This document shows, piece after piece, positions 40,913 through 47,429 of a DNA stretch of 47,429 nucleotides (the first letter of the stretch is position 1; the number at the start of each line of letters is the position of its first letter). Below the pieces are notes generated by a model. That model saw only the letters and a program-made list of their open reading frames with translations. It did no database searches and was not told the DNA's origin. The position numbers were made by a program, and so were the translations under genes. The DNA is taken from NCBI GenBank assembly GCA_002964805.2, contig PUDQ02000122.1:1-47429 (forward strand). Direction: 5' to 3'. The stretch comes from Trametes villosa. Its lineage: Eukaryota; Basidiomycota; Agaricomycetes; Polyporales; Polyporaceae.

Positions 40913-43086
40913 GTTAATGTGCAGCGTCCCCTCGAGGAGCAGACTTCTCACCCGAGATCCGCTGCAGATGGCTCTATCTCGACCTCCAAGCCGGTGGGAG
41001 CCTGAGTTGCGCACCTAGCACGCCCGATGAGCGTGCATATTCGCTGCATTTCGGATGCTACTCACGACGCGCGGCGGTCAACGGAGTTAGGCGTGTGGTC
41101 GACATCGAGCAAGAGATGGTCGGGAAATTTCTTGCAAAGAGAGCGGGGAAATCTTATCTAATCTGTGGCACGCGGGGAGATGCCCGATGGAGCCAATCAG
41201 AGCGGGCGCGGGGTCATACTGGCCTGGGCGTCCGACGGGGGCTTGGACAGTACTCCCGCACTCTGCTCTCGCTCTTCAGCCATTCGGTTCCCCACACTCT
41301 CCTACGCTCTCTGGCCGCCTTCGCTCAGACGTCGCCCGCGCTCTCCTCGCTCTCTCGCCCGCCCGCCCCGTCTCTGGACCGTTCCCAGTGCCCCTCCCCG
41401 CTCTTCCACCCCCAATTCCCGCTCCCCCGCCCAACGCCCCGCTCTGAGACTCGGATGGTGGACTGGCCCTACTCGGGGCGACCTGCCTGTGCAAGCACGC
41501 GCCCGCCGCTCAAGTCCTCCGGCGCGCAGTTTGTATGCGCGACCGACGCTTCCCCTCTCTTGCGGCGACGAATTCGACGGCACGGCTGAATCGGGCACGC
41601 TGTGTACTACATTGTGCTGAGTTCTCAGCCTCGCCCGACTCAAACTGAGCTCGCAGCATCGCGTTCTTTGCGCTCAAACCCCTCGTTTCCCCGGCCTCCC
41701 CCGCCTACTTCCTCCCGCATGCACTCGAATGTTCCCGAACGTGTCGTAGGAACACCCCGCATATGCCTGCAGAATCCTAGGCGAAACGGCCGTGGAACGC
41801 GCAAGTTACACCCCGACCGAAATCCGCGCCCCGCCCCCTCAAGATCCTCATCTCCCGAGCGCGTCTCCCGACGCCCCGCCTCCACAAGCACAGGGGATAT
41901 CGGGTAGACCTGCAGGATGCTGCCGCTGCACGCGCGAAGCCGCCCCTCACGCCGTTCAATCGGGACTCTCGTCGCACGCACGGCTCCGTCTACCCCTTCC
42001 CTCGACGCCCACGACCCCCGGAACGCACGGCGCGTGCGACGACGGCATGGACGGAAGCGGGGTGCTATATGCGCTCCACAGATACGTTCCCAGCCTCTCC
42101 GAGCGCGATCTCCGCTCGCAAAGCTCATTTTTCATAGTGCCGCCCCGCCACATCGCGGATTCCCGCTCCCGCACACACCTAGAAGACGGCGGAACGCCCG
42201 AATATTGAGCGCTTTGAAGCTCTCGACATGTCGCCGCCGGCGCGCGGCGGGGCATGCGCAATCCAGGGAGGGACGGTATCGGCACGGTCTCGGAAGCAGG
42301 TGCGTCCGGACACTCCTTTGTGCCACCCTCGCATCTCACCGCCCGCCTTTAGCACGCTTCTCATGTGTGTCCCGCATCTCCGCGACGACGCTGTCGAACG
42401 CGCACGCCCGCCGCCGACGTGCTGCGCTGGGGGTCGTCGTCGACTCTGCCGCCATCCCCGGCGCCCCTTCTCGCGTCCTGCGACGTCCGGCCGCGCCCCG
42501 CAACTACGCCAGCGCCGTGGCGGGCGTAGATGACGCTGCTCGACAGCGTCATCGCTCGCGCACAGCCGCCATCAACGTCACACGCCGGGGAGAACATCGG
42601 CTCTGCCGCCGCCCCCGCCGACCTCCCCGCCGACCTCCCGCCTCTCTACTCCGATGCCCCGCCCCGCCCTTGTGCCGGGCGATGCACGCCGTCCAGTACT
42701 CACGTCGCGTACGTTCCCGAAGTGTTCGCGCTCGAGCTGCGCTGACAACGTCGGGTTTTCAGGCCGCCCCCGCCCAGAACGCCCGGTACACGCCGCCGAC
42801 TGACGCGCCCCGGCCCCGTTTTGTATCTTAGACACGCCCAATAGACTCTTTTACCCCCCTCACGCGTGTCGGAGCCGTGCGCCGCCGTCGGGATGCGCGG
42901 CGGGCACGATCGCTGCCGCCATCCGCCACGAGGACGCCATCCTCCCGCCCGCGCTCGAGGCCGCCCCGCGCCCGCCAAGCGCCTGCGAAGCGTGCGTAAG
43001 GCACGTCCGGCCCCGTCTACGCGTGCGCACACGCGCCACCGCCGCGCAGCGCGTCGCGTCGCGGCCTCGTCGGTACGCCCGCCCCC
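40913..43086. other. Copy 2 of ADE6 upstream region, no gene
   Basis: Duplicate of 28626-30799. It includes the CCAAT at 41193-41197 and the hairpin at 42529-42553. Confidence 0.5.
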
Positions 43087-45097
43087 GCGAAGACGCCCCC
43101 CTCCACGCCCGTCCCGCCCCCGTCCCGCCGCGCAAACACGATTCCGGGCATGCACGAACCACCCCACGCCCCCTGCAGCCGCCCCGGCGCGGTCCGCGCC
43201 GAGAATTCTCGCGCCGACTTTGCGCGTTTTCATGGGCGCGGCGGGCGCGCCCGCACGGAAACGCGCGCCCCCGCCGCCTCGCATGTCCTCCCCTTCCGCC
43301 CTTCGGTACGCCGACTCTCTTGGCCGTGCGCTATCGCCCGCCGTCGGCTGCGCGCGCCGGCGCCACGTTTCTAGCCGGTGGCTCATGCCGTCCGCCGCCA
43401 GCCAGGGGGCGCCACCGCCGACAAGAGCGCCGCGTGCGCCGCCGTCCCGCGCACGGACCGCCGCGCAACCGCCATTCCCCGGACGTATGCACCGGGGCGT
43501 GCCTCTCTGGTGAGTCTCGTCGGGATCCGAGCACAAAAATATCGGGTCGACCGAGGGCCGTTTCATGGGTGCCCAGACGGATACGCGCGCCGCGCGCCAC
43601 GTGCGCGTCCTCCCGCCGCGCCACTTTGCAGAACGGACGTCCTGAACGTAGGGACTCGATCCCTGCCGATTTCAAGCGTGGGCGACGACTTTGAAAATCG
43701 CACTTTTCGTCGGTCCCTCTTGGCGACGAACCGCGCGGACGCCCCCGGGGCCGCTCTGCCCGTGCCGAACATCTCGAACATGCTCGCAGAGCATCTACGA
43801 CACCCGTCCCACGCGCACAGAGGCGTTACGCGTCGCGCTCGCGTCGCTGCGCCGCCCGGACCCGGAGCTCGTGCCCAGCGAGACCCCCGTCACACGCGCC
43901 GTCCCGCGCCCTGACCGCCCCGCAAACACGATTCCCAGCACGAACGCACCGGGAAGCGTGTCCGCTGTGAGTTTCGCGTCGTTCCGACGAGATAAAAATG
44001 TGCTCATCTTCGGCTCGTTTCATAGGCACTTTCACGAACACCCGCGCCGCGAGCCGAGTTCGTGTCCTCCCGCCGCGCCACTGTGCAGGGGGACTCCACT
44101 AAACATGGGCTATCGACCCCAGGAGGTTTCAGGAGCGGACGACGAGTTCGAATTTCGAACTTTTCGTCCGGCCCTCTGGGCGGCGAACTTCGCGAACACC
44201 CCCACGGTCGGCCCGCCCCTCGCAAACGCCTCGAAGGCGTTTGTCAAGCATCCCTCACGCCCATTCAACACGAACGGACGCCCCACGGACGCCGCTCGCG
44301 TCGCAGCGAAGCTCGGCCACCCAGCTCGAGCCCGGCAAGAACTCGACATTGACCTCCAGCCCCCACACCGAGCCCCCCCGCAAACACGAATCCCGGCACG
44401 AACGCCCCGGGACGCGTGCGCACAGCGAGTCTCGCGGCGATCCGGCGCGAAAAAGTTCGCGTCGACTCCGGGTGGCCTTGAGGGCGCGGACGCCGAACCG
44501 CGCGCCGCCGGCCGTGTGCACCCCCTCCCCCCGCGCCACTCGGCAGGGACACTCCCCTGCACGTACGCTATCGACTCCCGCGGGTTTCGAGCACGTACGC
44601 GGAGGTCGAATGGTGCGCTTTTCGGCGCTGTGCACCGGGCCACGGGGAGGTCGACCACGCACACGTCGCCGGGCCCGGCCCACTCATCTCGAACGACTCG
44701 GACGTGCTTACTGTCCATCTACGACGCTCCCCCGACACCCACGGACGCGCCACGCCCGCTGCCCGCTTCGCTTTGCCACCCGGGGGAGAAGCCTCTCCTC
44801 ACGAAGACCCCGGCCTCGGCCCCCAACCGTTTCCCGGGACGCCTCGCAAACTCGATTCCCGGGACGTCCGCACCGAGGGGCGTAGTCGCCGCAAGTTTCG
44901 CAGGGATCCGGCGCGAAAAAATCGCGTCGATCTCGGGTGGCTTCGAGGGCGCGGACGTCGAAACGCGTGCCGCGGAACGCGCTCGCAGTCTCCCGCGGCG
45001 CCGTTTCGCCCGAAGACTCCCTTAGGTGTACTCTATCGACTTCAGCCGCTTCCAAGCGCGTGCAAGGCGTTCGAAACCCGGGCTTCCAGTCCAACAC
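43087..45097. repeat. Degenerate tandem array, unit about 460 bp (copy 2)
   Basis: Duplicate of the array at 30800-32810. Landmarks are at 43132, 43465, 43922, 44380 and 44846. The units differ strongly from each other but match copy 1 unit for unit, so the array is far older than the 12.3-kb duplication. Confidence 0.75.
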
Positions 45098-47429
45098 GGA
45101 GAAGCACGACGCCGCGACCCGCGGCGCCAGTCCTCGACCACCGCGTGCGGCACAGGCGCAAGGCGCGCCGCGGAGCTGGCGTGCGCACTGCCTGCTCGAC
45201 GCAGACGCGTGCGTCACGCTCGTCGCGAATGCGCAAGGTACGCGACCCCTTCTCTCTCGGGTCCGCCTGGTACTCACGCTCCCTACAGCACGCCCGCGTA
45301 CCTCGCGCACTGGGGCTGTCCACGCGCCCCTCGCCTCCCCGTCTCTCTCGTACGAGCCACGGCAGCCCGTCCGCGCCGGCTACCGAGTCGAGCCACGCCC
45401 GATGACGAGGCAATAAGTACGGGCGGCCCCGCATGATCGAGATCGACCCGACCCCATCCCCGCCGGCAACCTAGGCACTGGGCGCGAAGGCGTAGGAGAC
45501 CGGATGGCGCCGCAACGCCCGAGAAGGAGCGCGCACAGCGCTCGCTGGGTAGTTAGTAGCACGACATGTACATACGGCGGGCCTCGCGCCACCCGAATAG
45601 ACTCGCGCCCCCGCCTGCGTGCGCGGAGCGCCGTCCACTGCCCCCCGTGTGTGCGCTCCTGCGCCGGTCAGTGCCTGCGTGGTGGGCAGGGTAACTAAAG
45701 TACATATGGGCCCCTCCCACCTCCATTTGTTCGCGCTCCGCCTTCGGCAACGCGACGCCGCCTAGGCGCGCCGTCTCGTCTTCCAACGCCCGGGGTCAGT
45801 AGTGCGTAACACGCGCGAAGCCGATGCGGGAGAATTTACCTCGGGCACGGGCAATCGCGCGGGCGCACAGCGGCGTGGGCAAGGCTGAAAATAGTCGAGT
45901 CGATGCGGGTCGAGTGAGGCTGCACGAAGTGGTAGTAAGTTCCCGAACCTCCCTTGGGAGTAACTAACTAACCCACCGCAATGATGCTGCAAGATGGCTT
46001 GAGCGCGGAGAGGTCGCGCTGCTGCGAGCAGCTCACCGGGAGAGCGTCGCAAACCGGTGGTGTGCACCGCCGCGCTCGTACCGTGCGCGGGCGGCCTGCT
46101 CCGTGCTCGTCGCCGAATCCCCGACGGCGGGACGCACAGCAGCGCAGGATTTTGCTCGCGCTCGCGATGCTCCGTTCGTAGTCAGTACAAGTCTGTATAA
46201 ATGAGGTCAATCACGCCGTTTCACGGTGAGTACCTACTGACATACCATGCATCTCGGACAGGTGCGGGCGGGGAGCGTTGCGTAGCCGTCGAGGCGATGC
46301 CCTTGCGTTGCACGGGTCGGGGAGAGCGGGAATGAGCAGGGCGAAAAGAGGAGGGGAAGGTGGCCGCATTCGCGTGCCGTGCCCCTCGTACTTATGCCCC
46401 CGGAGATTCGGGTCGTCCGCCCGCCGCTGCCCGTTCCGTGGTCCGTGCGGCGTCCGTGCGCGACGGCCAAGCCCATTCCAGTCATTTGCGAGGCGGGTCG
46501 GGGCCCGCTTGTTACGAGATGGGCGGAGGGGAAGACCAATCCCGAGAGTACTCGGAGGACAACACCGAGCCCGCACGTTGGCGGACCAACCAGCGCGCGA
46601 CACGGAAAGCTGAAGGAGACGGAGTCAGCGGGAAGAGGTGCGCACGGACGCACCGCGAGAGGAACAATAAGACTTACGCGGTGCAGAACGTTTCACGGCG
46701 TGGTCCCCGAGCGAACATTTGGACGCGGTCGCTTCGGCGGATATTGGGCGCTCGGTACGCGAGTACTCAGGAACGAAGGTCCTCGTCTTGAGCGGGCGCA
46801 GGCACTGCCCCGATCGCTTGAAGTGTGCTATGCCGAAGGGTGGGTTGTCTCCGTGGAAGCGGAAACGAGAGGGCGTGCGGGGAGGCGGGTTGCTGCTTGT
46901 GGGGACTCGGAGAGGTGCAGTGCAAGTGCTGAGGTTCCCGACTTGCCCTGCAAAGTTAGTGTAACGCCCATGTGTATGATACCATATCCCATCGAGCTGG
47001 AGCTGCATACCGGTGAGGCGGCGCGAAGCGCATGAGCGGAATAGGCGAACACGGCGATGATGCTCTTGCCGTGCAGCTCGTCTCAGCACCCGGACCGTCG
47101 GGCAGGGCAGCGCAAAGCGTGCTGGGGGTGGAAACAACGCTTCGGGTGGCAGTCAGACCCGCGAGTCGTTCACAAGCACAGAAGGCCGGCGGCAGGTCCA
47201 GAGCGCCGCCGTGGATCGAACGCGTGAGGGCTGGGCATGTGGCACGGCATGTAGTACTGTCTAAATACACAGCTGCGGACCCTCCTCGCCCGGTATACAA
47301 CCTTGCAGCACGTTATCAGCACCTGCACGCAATTTTGGGATGATACTAAGAGCAAACACAAACCCCGTAGTGAAATCCGCATTGTGGCTCTCGGCATCCA
47401 CCCTCCCAGGCCCCATGCGGTTTCTATTC
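45098..47429. other. No gene recognised (copy 2 of duplicated DNA)
   Basis: Duplicate of 32811-35142. It ends at the window edge. Confidence 0.4.

Larger units (their letters stand above)
39760..47429. repeat. Tandem duplication, copy 2 (cut by window end)
   Basis: 7,670 bp matching 27473-35142. The junction sequence shares only one base (G) between the two left flanks. The window stops inside the copy, so the total length is unknown. Confidence 0.97.

Overview
The window reads as nuclear DNA of a filamentous basidiomycete, probably an agaricomycete. Its spliced genes have introns of about 47-66 bp with GTRNGT-like donors and compact acceptors. It carries a Tf1/sushi-type chromovirus LTR retrotransposon, a Helitron replicase with a DUF6570-like N-terminus, and F-box proteins of a type common in agaricomycetes. 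The DNA is GC- and CpG-rich and shows no obvious mutational decay of repeats. No rRNA, tRNA or CRISPR was found.

Layout. 1-593: short repeats, no gene. 594-8042: pseudogene copy A of a small unrecognised four-exon family, split by a nearly intact 6.63-kb Ty3/gypsy chromovirus (937-7570, target duplication CCACG). 8456-9292: intact copy B. 10262-17125: Helitron replicase-helicase fused to a ubiquitin-specific-protease-like C-terminal domain. 17151-22834: accessory-looking block made of a two-exon mini-gene, an F-box gene, a divergent pair of unrecognised multi-exon genes (18525-19702 minus, 20281-21686 plus), and a second F-box gene of the same architecture. 23423-24237: intact copy C of the small family. 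24534-28625 (minus): complete FGAM synthase of purine synthesis (ADE6).

From 27473 on, the window is dominated by a tandem duplication with a period of 12,287 bp. 27473-35142 is repeated at 39760-47429 with a single base difference noticed, and the copy runs off the window end. Copy 2 keeps the FGAM synthase promoter and first 384 codons but is cut off there. The rest of the right half is GC-rich DNA in which I find no convincing gene. It does contain two degenerate tandem arrays with units of about 460 bp (30.8-32.8 kb, repeated at 43.1-45.1 kb) and about 450 bp (37.7-39.4 kb).

How parts relate. The retrotransposon has all the parts for mobilisation: TATA-driven U3, a 10-nt self-primer matching its mRNA 5' end, gag, a -1 frameshift site, PR-RT-RH-IN-chromodomain, and a polypurine tract. 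The Helitron termini were not found, so whether the F-box and paired genes are its cargo is open. The only clear housekeeping gene is ADE6. All exon structures are read by eye and are predictions.
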